47,995 bases of DNA. Origin: SAR202 cluster bacterium. GTDB lineage: Bacteria > Chloroflexota > Dehalococcoidia > Lucifugimonadales > UBA1123. Position numbers and translations under genes: made by a program. This document shows positions 1-8,830 of the stretch, one piece after another. The notes below the pieces were generated by a model. The model made no database searches. It saw only the letters and a list, made by a program, of their open reading frames with translations, and had not been told where the DNA came from. The DNA lies in NCBI GenBank assembly GCA_030752795.1, contig JASMDM010000068.1, forward strand, positions 1 to 47,995, given 5' to 3'. Within the stretch, counting starts at the first letter, position 1. Each line of letters begins with the position of its first letter.

Positions 1-179
1 GGTTCTTATCTTCTGTGTTCTCGATCACTGCCGCTCCTTCCCTGGGGACATTCTATCCCCCTGTCAGGAGCTCGCTTTACCTAATGTGAGTCTCTGTTAA
101 TTTCAGGCCCAAATGTGTCCCACTTTCGCTGACGGTCTACAATCGCATAATGGACAATAATGGACAGATTCGACAATGC
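1..179. other. Intergenic DNA beside tRNA-Arg, no gene seen
   Basis: No convincing reading frame. Near the tRNA terminator there is an imperfect short direct repeat: the 8-mer AATGGACA occurs twice around 148-166. It could be a scar of an element that once used the neighbouring tRNA gene, but no integrase or duplicated tRNA 3' end is visible, so this is only a possibility. Confidence 0.3.
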
Positions 180-207
180 AAAAGCCCCTCAGATCACTCC
201 AAGGGGC
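180..207 (-). terminator. Rho-independent terminator after tRNA-Arg
   Basis: On the minus strand GCCCCT (207-202) pairs with AGGGGC (189-184) and is followed directly by four Ts (183-180). It lies about 20 bases downstream of the tRNA-Arg 3' end, as expected for a terminator of that transcript. Confidence 0.6.
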
Positions 208-227
208 CCATTTCATGCCTAGAATGG

Positions 228-303
228 TGGCGCGCCTGACAGGATTCGAACCTGTGACCCTCGGTTCCGAAGACCGATGCTCTATCCACTGAGCTACAGG
301 CGC
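228..303 (-). tRNA. tRNA-Arg (anticodon UCG)
   Basis: On the minus strand a full cloverleaf can be drawn. The acceptor stem GCGCCTG pairs with CAGGCGC. The anticodon stem TCGGT/ACCGA encloses the loop CTTCGGA, giving anticodon TCG. The T arm is ACAGG-TTCGAAT-CCTGT. The discriminator base is G and the CCA end is encoded (228-230). Anticodon UCG reads CGA and other CGN arginine codons. A terminator hairpin follows. No intron or mismatch was seen. Confidence 0.95.
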
Positions 304-376
304 GTGGGGCTTGCGCTGGCTGAATGGCCCGAATGCTTACGTGCGAGCCTAGACGCCAGTGTGGCGTATCGCGTAG

Positions 377-1510
377 TTAGTCGAGCAACTCCGCGACAAA
401 CTGTCTGTAATGTTGACTGCCGGTTTTTCTGAGCTGCTTGTCCTCGGTGAACTCGACGTCTCCGAGGTCTTCGAGCAATTCGATGTGCGCCACCATCTCC
501 GCTAGCGCCATGTAGAGATTGCCGCCGAGCAACTTCCCATGTTCGAAAATCCCTCTGGTGACGGATTCAAGACCGGGGTCGTCATCCGTCAGGCGCTGAA
601 GAATTTGGTTCAGCCTGCGGGCGTGGTGCCGGACGATTTCTCGAGCTCGCTCGACAGTCTGGAAGTTGTACCTGTTCCGATTATACAGCCGATGCGCGGG
701 CAGAATCGAGTAGGTCGGTCCGAGGTCGATGACCGTCTTCAACGATCGCATATAAGTCTCGAGGCCGTACGACTTGCTGGCGTCTTCGAACTCGTTCGGG
801 ATTATTTCTTGGATGTGCTTTCGGAAAGTCGCTTTGGTGGTCGGATGCGGTGTGATCTCCGGAAGCACGTGGTCGCCGGTGAAAACGACGCCGTCGAAAG
901 TCAAGCAAAGTTCGTCTGGCGAGTGACCCGGTGCGTGGATAACCGTCGCGTCTCCGAAAGTTTCTCCGTTCGCCACGGTGTGGTCAACGCTGAGGCCTTT
1001 TTTGCTTTCCTTGTATCGTTTGTTGCGGACGCGGTAGGTGCTCTCTTCTCGTTTGTCGATCGCGGCGTCGGCCAGGGCGTTCATTTCGGTGTGGATCGGG
1101 GACGCTGAACGGTCTTGCACTTCCCATTGGTCATAAGGCAGCAGCGCGGCATACATCCCGTGCGTCCACAACTCTGCATCGGACGCGTCGACCATCTCGG
1201 CGATCGATCCGTCGTGATCTGAGTGGCCGTGACTGACGATGACACGATCAACGTCTTTGACGGAGTAGCCGCATAGCTTGAGGCCGTCCGCGAGTTCCTG
1301 GAACGTGCCGTGTGAGCCGGGATCGACGAGCGTCGCCCCGTCGCTTTCGAACAGGTACGCCCATGTCGGTCCGGTCCTCGAAGGCCAGTCCTGCGGGACT
1401 CCGACCGCGTGAACTGTCGTTCCGCCATGAGTGGTTAGTCGCAGGACCATCCGGTTCCCTTGCGGGTCGCCTTTCCGCAGCACGGCTACGTCTGAGAAGG
1501 CTGGGGGCAT
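377..1510 (-). CDS. MBL-fold metallo-hydrolase
   Basis: 377-residue protein of the metallo-beta-lactamase fold. It has LVDPGSHG at about 61-68, the complete di-metal motif HGHSDH at 94-99, a later histidine in APGHSPDE, the bridging aspartate in FTGDHVLP and a terminal histidine in LPAHRLY. All ligands of a binuclear metal site are therefore present. This general class hydrolyses lactones, thioesters and other esters; the substrate here cannot be read. The ATG has a good ribosome site (GAGGAGC, 8 bases upstream). The C-terminal helical extension of roughly 120 residues resembles that of larger MBL hydrolases. It lies alone between two tRNA genes on the same strand. Confidence 0.9.
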   Translation of the reverse strand: MPPAFSDVAVLRKGDPQGNRMVLRLTTHGGTTVHAVGVPQDWPSRTGPTWAYLFESDGATLVDPGSHGTFQELADGLKLCGYSVKDVDRVIVSHGHSDHDGSIAEMVDASDAELWTHGMYAALLPYDQWEVQDRSASPIHTEMNALADAAIDKREESTYRVRNKRYKESKKGLSVDHTVANGETFGDATVIHAPGHSPDELCLTFDGVVFTGDHVLPEITPHPTTKATFRKHIQEIIPNEFEDASKSYGLETYMRSLKTVIDLGPTYSILPAHRLYNRNRYNFQTVERAREIVRHHARRLNQILQRLTDDDPGLESVTRGIFEHGKLLGGNLYMALAEMVAHIELLEDLGDVEFTEDKQLRKTGSQHYRQFVAELLD

Positions 1511-1562
1511 AGTTGTACGCTCCTCGAAAAACGATGGAAATGATTACAAAGTGAAAGGGAGA

Positions 1563-1640
1563 TGGGGTGAGCGAAGGGATTTGAACCCTCGATCTCCAGG
1601 GCCACAACCTGGCGCCTTAACCAACTTGGCCACGCTCACC
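1563..1640 (-). tRNA. tRNA-His (anticodon GUG)
   Basis: Minus-strand cloverleaf. The acceptor GTGAGCG pairs with CGCTCAC and is preceded by an extra G (1640), the G-1 typical of tRNA-His, opposite discriminator C. The anticodon stem CCAGG/CCTGG encloses TTGTGGC, giving anticodon GTG. The T arm contains GGG-TTCAAAT-CCC. CCA is encoded at 1563-1565. Confidence 0.95.
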
Positions 1641-1707
1641 ATCATGCGCAGTAAATTCTAGCACCGCGCTCTTGGAAGGGTCAACGAAGCACGAAGGTGC
1701 GACGATG

Positions 1708-2040
1708 TCAGGAACCGTCACCGTCCTCCGCGTTGGTCTCCATCAACTCGTGCAGGTCTTTGCTGGTAAGCGCTTCGAGCAAGTCGGACACGATGACGTC
1801 CTGCTTGGTGTGGTGCCGAAGCGGGAGTTCAGGATCGACGCTGTATACGTTGCGCCGTCCTATCTTGCGCCGTTCGATGTACCCAGCGGCTTCAAGATCG
1901 GATATAATCTTGTGGGTAGTACGTTCAGTAACTCCGATATATTGCGCAATTTCTCGCGCCGTACTCGTATTATTATGGGAAATGTAACTGAGCACCAATC
2001 CATGGTTCGTGATGAAGGTCCATCGTGCAGCGTCAATCAA
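1708..2040 (-). CDS. Winged helix-turn-helix transcriptional regulator
   Basis: 110-residue protein with one winged helix-turn-helix. Helices run through TAREIAQYIGVTERTTHKII (about 27-46), followed by DLEAAGYIERRKIGRRNVYSV, the wing. This is the layout of small MarR/ArsR-like DNA-binding proteins in which the pattern 'GRRNxYxV' ends the wing. No effector domain is present, so the ligand is unknown. The start read here is TTG at 2040; its ribosome site is weak and a slightly shorter protein is possible. It is isolated between tRNA-His and pepA, so its target is not indicated by a neighbouring operon. Confidence 0.8.
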   Translation of the reverse strand: MIDAARWTFITNHGLVLSYISHNNTSTAREIAQYIGVTERTTHKIISDLEAAGYIERRKIGRRNVYSVDPELPLRHHTKQDVIVSDLLEALTSKDLHELMETNAEDGDGS

Positions 2041-2214
2041 TTGCTACGGGCCCCCATTTCAGGTTAGCCGAATACTACCATATCTTCGACTCGCGAGCAA
2101 TCGACTGGCGCAGCCTGCCTTATTAAGGCTGACGGAACAACCGCACTTCGGCGTACGATTCCAAGAATCACGCCGACGGCGCATCAATGGCCGCTTCCAT
2201 TCTAGGTCGAGTTA

Positions 2215-3711
2215 TTAGCTTGCTGAGAGGGCTTCAGCGAGCGCAACCAGTGTGCGCACCGGCACTCCTGTGGCGCCTTTGATCGTGTAACCGCTCGTAC
2301 GCGTCGTTCTTGCGGTGCCTGCGATGTCGAGATGCGCCCACGCAGCGTCATCGGCGAACTCTCCGATGATCATGGCGCCCGTGATGGCGCCTCCACCGCG
2401 CTCGCCCGTATTCTTGATGTCAGCAATGTCGCTGCGATACTGGCGCTTGTACTCCGAATACGTGGGCAGTTCCCAGAAACGCTCGCCGACACTCGCCCCG
2501 GCTTCGACGACCTGGTCGGTCCATCCTTGATCGTTGCCGAAGATGCCGCTGGCGAGGTCTCCCAGCGCAACCACGACGGCGCCCGTCAGCGTGGCCACGT
2601 CGACCAGCCGGGTCAGCCCGAGAGAGCGAGCGTAGCAGACGGCGTCGGCCAGGACGAGCCGGCCTTCAGCGTCGGTGTTCCCGATCTCGATCGTCTTGCC
2701 GTTCATCGCGCGGACCACGTCGCCAGGGCGTTGTGCTTTGCCGCCCGGCATGTTTTCGGTGGCCGCCACGATGCCGACGACGTTTACTTTCGGCTTGAAA
2801 CGCGCGATCGCTTGCATCGCGCCGATCACGGAGGCGCCTCCAGCCATGTCGCCTTTCATCGTCAACATACCCGCCGCGCTCTTCAGATCGAGTCCCCCGC
2901 TGTCGAACGTGATGCCTTTGCCTAAGAGTCCGAGGTTGTTGTCGCTGTTGTCCGGATCGCCGTTGTATTTGAGCACGATCAGCTTCGGTGGCTCGTCGCT
3001 TCCCTGAGCCACTCCGAGCAGCGAACCCATGCCGAGCTCGGCCATATTGTCCCGGTCAAGAACGTTGATCTCGATGCCGGTTTCCTGCGCCACTTCGAGA
3101 GCGTGCTCCGCCATCGCGCTCGGGGTCATCGTGTTGGCCGGCTCGTTGGACATGTCCCGACAACGGCTCACCGCCGCCGATATGACTTCGCCCCTATCGA
3201 CCCCGCCCTGAATCTGATCGATGAGGTCACCGTTCAGTTCTGCCAGCGTGACCTCTTCGACTTGATCGTTATCGGATTTGGATTTGTATTTGTCGAAACG
3301 ATATAGGCCCATCGCTGTGCCTTCGACGACCGCCTGAGCGCATTCGCCCGGATCGAGTGCGCCTGCGCCGTGCACGATACTTATATAGGAGGTCACGTGT
3401 TTCGATCTCAAATGGCGACTGACTCCGCCCGCGACGGAGCGGACGACATCCAACGTCAGGTCGTCCGCCTTGCCGAGACCGACGACGATGACCCGGCCCG
3501 TGGGAATGCGTCCCAGCGTGTGGATCAACGTGATTTCGCCACGCTTGCCTTTGATTTCGCCGTCGGATATCAGGCCGGCGACAGCCCCGTCGAGCTGTTG
3601 GTCGACGACTGCAGCCGCGCCCCTGGGTTCTTCCGCGCCTTCGAATATGTTGACTACGATTGCCGGCGTTTCGAGCTCGGCGATGTTGCCTTGTACAACT
3701 CGGAAATCCAT
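2215..3711 (-). CDS. pepA: Leucyl aminopeptidase (M17 family)
   Basis: Cytosolic di-zinc/manganese aminopeptidase that removes N-terminal residues from peptides. The M17 signature NTDAEGRLVLADA is intact, and the metal-binding block LGKGITFDSGGLDLK and GDMAGGASV precede it. The length, 498 residues, is normal for PepA. An ATG 45 bases further upstream (3756) is in frame, but the ATG at 3711 is preferred: it follows a GGGAGA ribosome site, the protein starts with the usual MDFRVV-type strand, and a TATAAT box at 3760-3755 would place transcription initiation downstream of the longer start. It diverges from the aminotransferase gene at 3890. Confidence 0.93.
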   Translation of the reverse strand: MDFRVVQGNIAELETPAIVVNIFEGAEEPRGAAAVVDQQLDGAVAGLISDGEIKGKRGEITLIHTLGRIPTGRVIVVGLGKADDLTLDVVRSVAGGVSRHLRSKHVTSYISIVHGAGALDPGECAQAVVEGTAMGLYRFDKYKSKSDNDQVEEVTLAELNGDLIDQIQGGVDRGEVISAAVSRCRDMSNEPANTMTPSAMAEHALEVAQETGIEINVLDRDNMAELGMGSLLGVAQGSDEPPKLIVLKYNGDPDNSDNNLGLLGKGITFDSGGLDLKSAAGMLTMKGDMAGGASVIGAMQAIARFKPKVNVVGIVAATENMPGGKAQRPGDVVRAMNGKTIEIGNTDAEGRLVLADAVCYARSLGLTRLVDVATLTGAVVVALGDLASGIFGNDQGWTDQVVEAGASVGERFWELPTYSEYKRQYRSDIADIKNTGERGGGAITGAMIIGEFADDAAWAHLDIAGTARTTRTSGYTIKGATGVPVRTLVALAEALSAS

Positions 3712-3754
3712 CCTAATCTCTCCCTGTGTCTCTCTGGCCGTGCAGGCCGCATCC

Positions 3755-3760
3755 ATTATA
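3755..3760 (-). promoter_or_regulatory. Candidate -10 box of pepA
   Basis: Perfect TATAAT on the minus strand (3760-3755), about 44 bases upstream of the preferred pepA start. No good -35 is seen at 16-18 bases. Its position decides against the upstream in-frame ATG at 3756. Confidence 0.45.
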
Positions 3761-3802
3761 TGCGAGCCACACCGACACTGCTAGAACGGTCCGATCCTCT
3801 GA

Positions 3803-3808
3803 TATAAT
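3803..3808 (+). promoter_or_regulatory. Candidate -10 box of the aminotransferase gene
   Basis: Perfect TATAAT on the plus strand about 80 bases upstream of the ATG at 3890. The -35 region is poor. With the minus-strand TATAAT at 3755-3760 it makes a compact divergent promoter region. Confidence 0.45.
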
Positions 3809-3889
3809 TTCGGCGCCCCGTTTCATTATGGAATTGGGTATCCACCATCTCAGACGCGACGGACGCGAATCTGTCCCGAGGAGCCGGAA

Positions 3890-5176
3890 ATGACACAGAA
3901 CAAACCTTCACAACTCGCACGCGATTTGATCTCGCGTGCAAACAGAGTGTTGCCCGGCGGAAGCCTTGGGAATTTGGGCGGCGACCTCTTGATAGACCGA
4001 GGTGAAGGAGGGCGGGTTTGGGATGTTTCCGGAAACGAGTACGTCGACTACTTGCTCGGGTCCGGACCCATGATCGTCGGACACTCCCACCCCGAGGTGT
4101 TAGCGGCCGTTCGCCAGCAACTCGACAAAGGCACGACATTTTTCGCGGGCAACGAGCACGCGATCGAACTGGCGGAGGAGATTGTTCGAGCGGTGCCCTG
4201 CGCGGAACAGGTTCGTTTCGTTTCCACCGGGTCTGAGGCTACCTTATACGCTATGCGCGCCGCCCGCGCGTTCAGGGGACGAGACAAGATCCTCAAGCTC
4301 GAGGGTGGGTTCCACGGAATGAACGACTACGCGTTGATGTCAGTGTTCCCGACCGATCCGCCTGACTTCCCTCAAGCGGCACCGGGGTCGGCCGGCATAC
4401 CGAGCGCGGTCCAAGAATCGATGCTGATCGCGCCGTTCAACGACCTGGAGACCACGACAGCAATAATCGATCGGCATCACGACGAACTGGGCGGAATCAT
4501 CGTCGAGCCGATTCAACGAGTCTTGCCGCCCGCGCCAGGATTCTTGGAAGGCCTCCGCGAGATTTCCGAACACTACGGCATCCCTCTGATATTCGACGAA
4601 ATCGTCACGGGATTCCGGGTCGCCTACGGTGGCGCACAGGAGTACTTCGGTGTCACGCCTGACCTTTGCACGCTGGGCAAAGCGGCAACGGGAGGATTCC
4701 CGCTGGCGGCCGTCGCCGGAAAGTCGGAGATCATGTCGCACATGGACGCGAACTCGGTGCCGTCGGAGTCGTTCCTGCCCCAGATCGGGACCCTCAGCGG
4801 CAATCCGATCGCCGCCGTGGCCGGATTGAAGACACTGGAGATTCTGAGGCGAGAAGGCACGTACGAGCGATTGGCCGCCACCGGCCAGCGTCTGCTGGAC
4901 GCCCTCCAACAACTGTTGGAGCAGGCGGAAATTCCCGCGAAAGTTATGGGCCACTCGACCTTTTTCGATGTGTATTTCACCGATTCCGAAATCACCGACT
5001 ACCGATCAACTTTGCTGGCGGACACTTCGAAGCTGGCCCAGTTTAACTCGGTCTTGCGGTCAGAGGGCGTCATCAAAGGGTCGCCGAAGTTCTATGTGTC
5101 CACCGCTCATACCGACGATGACCTGTCCCGAACCTTCGGCGCGTTCGAGAGGGTCGTCGACCAGTTGCGCGAGTGA
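3890..5176 (+). CDS. Class III aminotransferase, glutamate-1-semialdehyde aminomutase-like
   Basis: 428-residue pyridoxal-phosphate enzyme of aminotransferase class III. The N-terminus has the RANRVLPGGSLGN start typical of glutamate-1-semialdehyde 2,1-aminomutase relatives. STGSEATLYAMRAAR binds the cofactor phosphate, FDEIVTGFR holds the cofactor aspartate, and the Schiff-base lysine is in LGKAATGGFPLAA. True HemL usually has GKxIGGGxPxGA here, so this is more likely a paralogous aminotransferase with a different amino donor or acceptor than the haem-pathway enzyme. The start ATG follows the GAGGAGCCGGAA ribosome site. It stands alone, and no hem genes are nearby. Confidence 0.85.
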   Translation: MTQNKPSQLARDLISRANRVLPGGSLGNLGGDLLIDRGEGGRVWDVSGNEYVDYLLGSGPMIVGHSHPEVLAAVRQQLDKGTTFFAGNEHAIELAEEIVRAVPCAEQVRFVSTGSEATLYAMRAARAFRGRDKILKLEGGFHGMNDYALMSVFPTDPPDFPQAAPGSAGIPSAVQESMLIAPFNDLETTTAIIDRHHDELGGIIVEPIQRVLPPAPGFLEGLREISEHYGIPLIFDEIVTGFRVAYGGAQEYFGVTPDLCTLGKAATGGFPLAAVAGKSEIMSHMDANSVPSESFLPQIGTLSGNPIAAVAGLKTLEILRREGTYERLAATGQRLLDALQQLLEQAEIPAKVMGHSTFFDVYFTDSEITDYRSTLLADTSKLAQFNSVLRSEGVIKGSPKFYVSTAHTDDDLSRTFGAFERVVDQLRE

Positions 5177-5826
5177 CGATTTAAGGGTTGGGGAAGCCGC
5201 TCGGAGCGCAACCTTGCGCCCGTCGAAATCACTACACGTTTTCGCCGTATCAGAGGCTACACCGGCCAATGGCTGGGCGCAGTACACCTGTTCTAGTAAC
5301 TATGATTCCATAATCACAGATTAGTTAACAAATTCCGAAGTGAATTCCCGAAAAGATCGACTAAAATCGCCTTGACACGACTTTTCAGTACCAGTACATT
5401 GAACAACGTGGGTCAGGAAAAGTTGTTTGGCGCTTCGGTGTCGGACACGATAGTGTGAGTTAGGCTGCATCAATCGCCCTGTGTATTTGCACCTTATCGG
5501 GCGTGGATTGTTAATCTCCTGATAGGACGCTATCCGCGGCAGTCTGATCTTCTGGGTCGCCATGTTGGCGTCCGAACAAGCAGCACCGTTCCCTACCCTC
5601 GGGGCACGTTATTCCATTGACACGTATCGTAGTGCGTGGCAACCGCATATCATTGGTGATCATATTGCGATTCACTGTCGGGTGGACGCGTTGGCGGCGG
5701 GCAGCGCGGTTCGAAGGATCCCGATGAAACATCGAGTCGTTAGCGTCTTTGTGCGCCTCGCGCATAATTGGCCGATCCCACGGGTGAGCTTGTGTATCTT
5801 GCTAACTAATTAGGAGCCGAAATCCT
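5177..5826. other. 650-base intergenic region
   Basis: No reading frame here looks like a real protein; those found lack ribosome sites and recognisable composition. The only clear signal is a strong promoter-like sequence at 5372-5400. The 420 bases between that promoter and the next start codon could be a long leader or encode a small RNA, but no defined fold was recognised. Confidence 0.4.
5372..5400 (+). promoter_or_regulatory. Candidate sigma-70-type promoter
   Basis: TTGACA at 5372-5377, a 17-base spacer, and TACATT at 5395-5400. The -35 is consensus, the -10 differs at one position and the spacing is ideal. The nearest downstream gene on this strand begins at 5827, implying a leader of about 420 bases or an unannotated small RNA. 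Confidence 0.5.
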
Positions 5827-6663
5827 GTGAATATTGGCAGCACTTCCATCAACATCCTTCAAGACGGCACCTACCTGAAGGACGGCGGCATTTTATTCGG
5901 CGGAATCCCGAAAATCGAGTGGGAATTACGGGTCAAACCTGACCGACGAAATCGCGTTAGATTGAGCATGAACACCGTGTTGATTTCCACGCCGGAAACG
6001 AACATTCTTGTCGACACCGGCGCGGGCAGTAAACGCTCTGCTTTACTCAAAGAAGAACGTGGACTCAACGGCAACAAACTGGCGCGAAACCTGCGAAATT
6101 ATGGGATGACTCCCCGAGACATCGATGTTGTCGTTCTGACTCAGCTCTTTACCGGGCACAGCGGCGGCTGCACGAAACTGGACCGCACCGGCGACGCGGT
6201 TCCGACCTTTCCGAAAGCGAAGTACCTGATCCAGCAGGAGGCGTGGGATTCAGCCCACAACCCCAACGACCGGTACCTCAACCGTTTCCACGAAGACGAT
6301 TATCTTCCACTAGCTGACCGTGAGATGGTGTCTTTCCTGGACGGCGATGACGAGATCATGCCGGGCGTCACCGTTAAGACAGCGAACGGTCCCTCGGCCG
6401 GCCATCAGGTCGTGCTGATCGAACGCGGAAGCGAACGCATCGCGTTTGCGGGCGATCTTATACCGACCCCGTATCACCTGCCTTTGCCCTGCATTTCGGC
6501 ATCCGATGAGTATCCGAACGATACGCTCGCCCAGAAACGCGAGCTCATCGAAATGGCGATGGAGGACGGGTGGCTGATCATTTTCGGACACGGAAACCAG
6601 TGCCGTTCCGGCTACGTCCGGGACCGAAACGGCAGAGCAGAATTCGTGCCCGTTGAGATCTAG
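5827..6663 (+). CDS. MBL-fold protein lacking most zinc ligands
   Basis: 278-residue protein whose overall pattern is metallo-beta-lactamase fold: LVDTGAG at 61-67, DIDVVVLT at 98-105, FAGDLIP at 207-213 and a terminal FGHG. The family metal motif HxHxDH is replaced by QLFTGH (106-111), with only the last histidine kept, and the next ligand (normally TPGHTxGH) reads GPSAGH, losing another histidine. The bases are unambiguous, so this is not a frameshift. The fold should be preserved but binuclear hydrolysis is unlikely. It may be a pseudoenzyme or use one metal. Start is GTG with AGGAG 10 bases upstream. It ends at a hairpin shared with convergent mtaB. Confidence 0.82.
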   Translation: MNIGSTSINILQDGTYLKDGGILFGGIPKIEWELRVKPDRRNRVRLSMNTVLISTPETNILVDTGAGSKRSALLKEERGLNGNKLARNLRNYGMTPRDIDVVVLTQLFTGHSGGCTKLDRTGDAVPTFPKAKYLIQQEAWDSAHNPNDRYLNRFHEDDYLPLADREMVSFLDGDDEIMPGVTVKTANGPSAGHQVVLIERGSERIAFAGDLIPTPYHLPLPCISASDEYPNDTLAQKRELIEMAMEDGWLIIFGHGNQCRSGYVRDRNGRAEFVPVEI

Positions 6664-6695
6664 AATCGGCGACTAAAGCACATTTGTGGAAATTG

Positions 6696-6732
6696 GATGG
6701 CCCCACTTCCCTGGTAAGGACGTGGGGCCATC
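6696..6732. terminator. Hairpin terminator between convergent genes
   Basis: GATGGCCCCAC (6696-6706) pairs perfectly over 11 bases with GTGGGGCCATC (6722-6732). On the plus strand it is followed by TGCTTT, and on the minus strand by CAATTT. It sits between the MBL-fold gene end (6663) and the mtaB stop (6785) and probably terminates both. Confidence 0.65.
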
Positions 6733-6784
6733 TGCTTTGAGGAGCACAGGCCAGGCTCTGGCACTCGCTGCCGATTCGTTGCCG

Positions 6785-8110
6785 TTACGGACTCGAAATC
6801 GCGGACGCCTCGGAGGCGACTTCGCCAACCATTTCCTGCCCGTCCAGCCCGTCGAGCCGGGTCGGAGCGACCGTGTTCGCCAGATCGGCTGCAGAGACTG
6901 TCCTCACCCTGACGTAGTTGTCGGTCAAGCCCGTCCAGGTCCGTTGAGATTCCGAAACTCGTAAAGATTCCCACAGCACCGGACGAGTCGTTCCCAACAA
7001 AGAGCGTCTGAACTCCGAAGCCATGTCAGCCGCCTGGGTTAGCAGCTCCTGGGATCGTGCCGCCTTCAGTTCCGGCGACACGTGGTCGTCGAGGCGCGCG
7101 GCGCTTGTCCCAGGGCGACGAGAGTACGGGAACCCGTGCAGGTCGGCGAACTCCATCCGGCCGCAAATCTCGACCGTTTCTCGGAACTCACTTTCTGTTT
7201 CGCCTGGGAAGCCGACGATCACGTCGGCCGTAATCGCCGCGTCCGCCATCCGACTTCGGATTGCCTCGACGGCTCCCGAGAACCTTTTTGCATCGTAGCG
7301 CCTGCGCATCCGCCGGAGAACTGCGTCGCTGCCGGATTGCAAAGGCAAGTGGAAGTGCGGACACAGGCGTTGGTCCGCCCACAGATCCAAGAACGCGTTA
7401 TCGATGTCCTGAGGTTGCAGAGACGACACTCTCACCCTGGGCACGCTCGTCGATTCCAGAATCCGGGACACCAACGTCGTCAGGTTCTCGTTGTCGGGAA
7501 GATCGAAGCCGTATGAGCCGAGCTGCGTCCCGGTAAGCACAACTTCGTTGAAACCAAGCGCCTCGAACCGCAGGATGTCTTTGACGATTGCTTCCGGCGC
7601 GACGCTCTGCTCCCTGCCCCTGACGCGGGGCACGATACAAAAGGCGCAAACTTGGTTGCAGCCCTCTTGAATCTTGACCATGGCTCGGGTTCGTGTCGCA
7701 GTCATCGCGGCGATCGAATCGAGCCCCGCGAGACTCTGGAATGCGTCGCCGATGGAGCCTGCTACGCGTTCGACGACCGCCGCCTTGTCGTCGTTGCCAA
7801 GGACGATGTCGATTTCGCTGATCTCGGTGAGCGCCTCCGGCGAACGTTGCGCGTAGCAACCGGTGGCGACAATCGTTGCGTCCGGATTGCGCCGTCTGGC
7901 GGACCGCAACGCCTGACGGGCTTTACGGTCGGCCATGCTCGTCACCGTGCATGAATTCAGGACAAACGCGTCGAACGAGTCTGCCGTATCAACGATCTCA
8001 AATCCGGCCGCGGAGAACTCTCGCGCCAGAGTCATCGAATCGGCTTGGTTCAGTTTGCATCCGTGAGTTTCTATGGCGACTCGGTATCGATTCCGATTTT
8101 CCGGATTCAC
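6785..8110 (-). CDS. mtaB: tRNA t6A37 methylthiotransferase MtaB
   Basis: 441-residue radical-SAM methylthiotransferase that converts t6A at position 37 of ANN-decoding tRNAs to ms2t6A. The N-terminal UPF0004 domain has its three cysteines in THGCKLNQADS, NSCTVTS and ATGCYAQ. The radical-SAM cluster motif is EGCNQVCAFCIVPRVRG. FPYSRRPGTSAARL followed by a C-terminal TRAM-like segment is typical of MtaB rather than MiaB or RimO. The ATG is at 8110, leaving a 111-base intergenic region to the divergent cyclase-family gene. Nothing is unusual in length. Confidence 0.93.
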   Translation of the reverse strand: MNPENRNRYRVAIETHGCKLNQADSMTLAREFSAAGFEIVDTADSFDAFVLNSCTVTSMADRKARQALRSARRRNPDATIVATGCYAQRSPEALTEISEIDIVLGNDDKAAVVERVAGSIGDAFQSLAGLDSIAAMTATRTRAMVKIQEGCNQVCAFCIVPRVRGREQSVAPEAIVKDILRFEALGFNEVVLTGTQLGSYGFDLPDNENLTTLVSRILESTSVPRVRVSSLQPQDIDNAFLDLWADQRLCPHFHLPLQSGSDAVLRRMRRRYDAKRFSGAVEAIRSRMADAAITADVIVGFPGETESEFRETVEICGRMEFADLHGFPYSRRPGTSAARLDDHVSPELKAARSQELLTQAADMASEFRRSLLGTTRPVLWESLRVSESQRTWTGLTDNYVRVRTVSAADLANTVAPTRLDGLDGQEMVGEVASEASAISSP

Positions 8111-8221
8111 AGATCTCTCGCGATCAAGCCGATTGTTCAGGGTTCGAGGTCGTGATCTAAGGGCACAGCAATCATGGTATCATAGGCCGAATTTCGGACT
8201 GAATCGGCAGGCTAATAGCGA

Positions 8222-8830
8222 ATGAAAATCACGGATGTCTCGATGCTGCTTTCGGCCGAAACCAAGGTCTATCCAGGCGACTCGCCGGTGGCGATTGATG
8301 CGCTGTCGGCGGTGGAGAATGGAGACCCGTTTACCCTGACTCGCATCTCAATGAGCTCGCACGCCGGAACCCATTTGGATGCACCGTCGCATGTACTGGT
8401 TGGCGACAAGACGATTGATGACATCGATCTGGCCACGTTGGTCGGGAGCGCGTGGGTAGTGGACGCCGCGGACCATCACCCGGTCGATGCTAATGCGTTC
8501 GCCGGCGATCAATTGCCAACCTCCATAGAGCGGTTGCTAATTAAGACCGGCCACCGGAGCTCTTGGCTGTCGGCGGACGCCGTTCGAAGGCTGATTGAGA
8601 TCGGTCCGGGAATGATCGGCTTCGATGGCCCTTCGGTGGATTCCCCGGAGAGTGAAAGTCTCGAAGCCCACAAAGCGCTGTTGGGAGCAGGGATAGCTAT
8701 AGTTGAAAACCTGGACCTTTCGGATGTACAACAGGGAAGTTACTTCTTGATTTGTCTCCCACTGAAACTCGTGGGCGTTGAGGGTTTTCCCGTTAGAGCT
8801 ATTTTGATCGAAGATTTGGAGACCGGATGA
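8222..8830 (+). CDS. Cyclase family protein (kynurenine formamidase-like hydrolase)
   Basis: 202-residue member of the cyclase/KynB metal-dependent hydrolase family. The signature HAGTHLDAPSH (about 47-57) supplies metal-binding histidines and aspartate. YPGDSPVAI near the N-terminus and the late IVENLDLSDV block are also characteristic. Members hydrolyse N-formylkynurenine, isatin or other amides and lactones, and the substrate cannot be fixed here because no tryptophan-degradation genes are nearby. It starts at ATG 8222 and its stop overlaps the next start by four bases (ATGA), indicating translational coupling with the unknown gene that follows. Confidence 0.87.
   Translation: MKITDVSMLLSAETKVYPGDSPVAIDALSAVENGDPFTLTRISMSSHAGTHLDAPSHVLVGDKTIDDIDLATLVGSAWVVDAADHHPVDANAFAGDQLPTSIERLLIKTGHRSSWLSADAVRRLIEIGPGMIGFDGPSVDSPESESLEAHKALLGAGIAIVENLDLSDVQQGSYFLICLPLKLVGVEGFPVRAILIEDLETG

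Noticed and set aside
539..1108. Long plus-strand open frame inside the first MBL-fold gene
   Set aside because: It is antisense to a gene with intact catalytic motifs and has no ribosome site or recognisable domain.
5321..5813. Two open frames (5321-5563 minus, 5562-5813 plus) in the 650-base gap
   Set aside because: No ribosome sites, irregular composition and no domain-like pattern; treated as non-coding.
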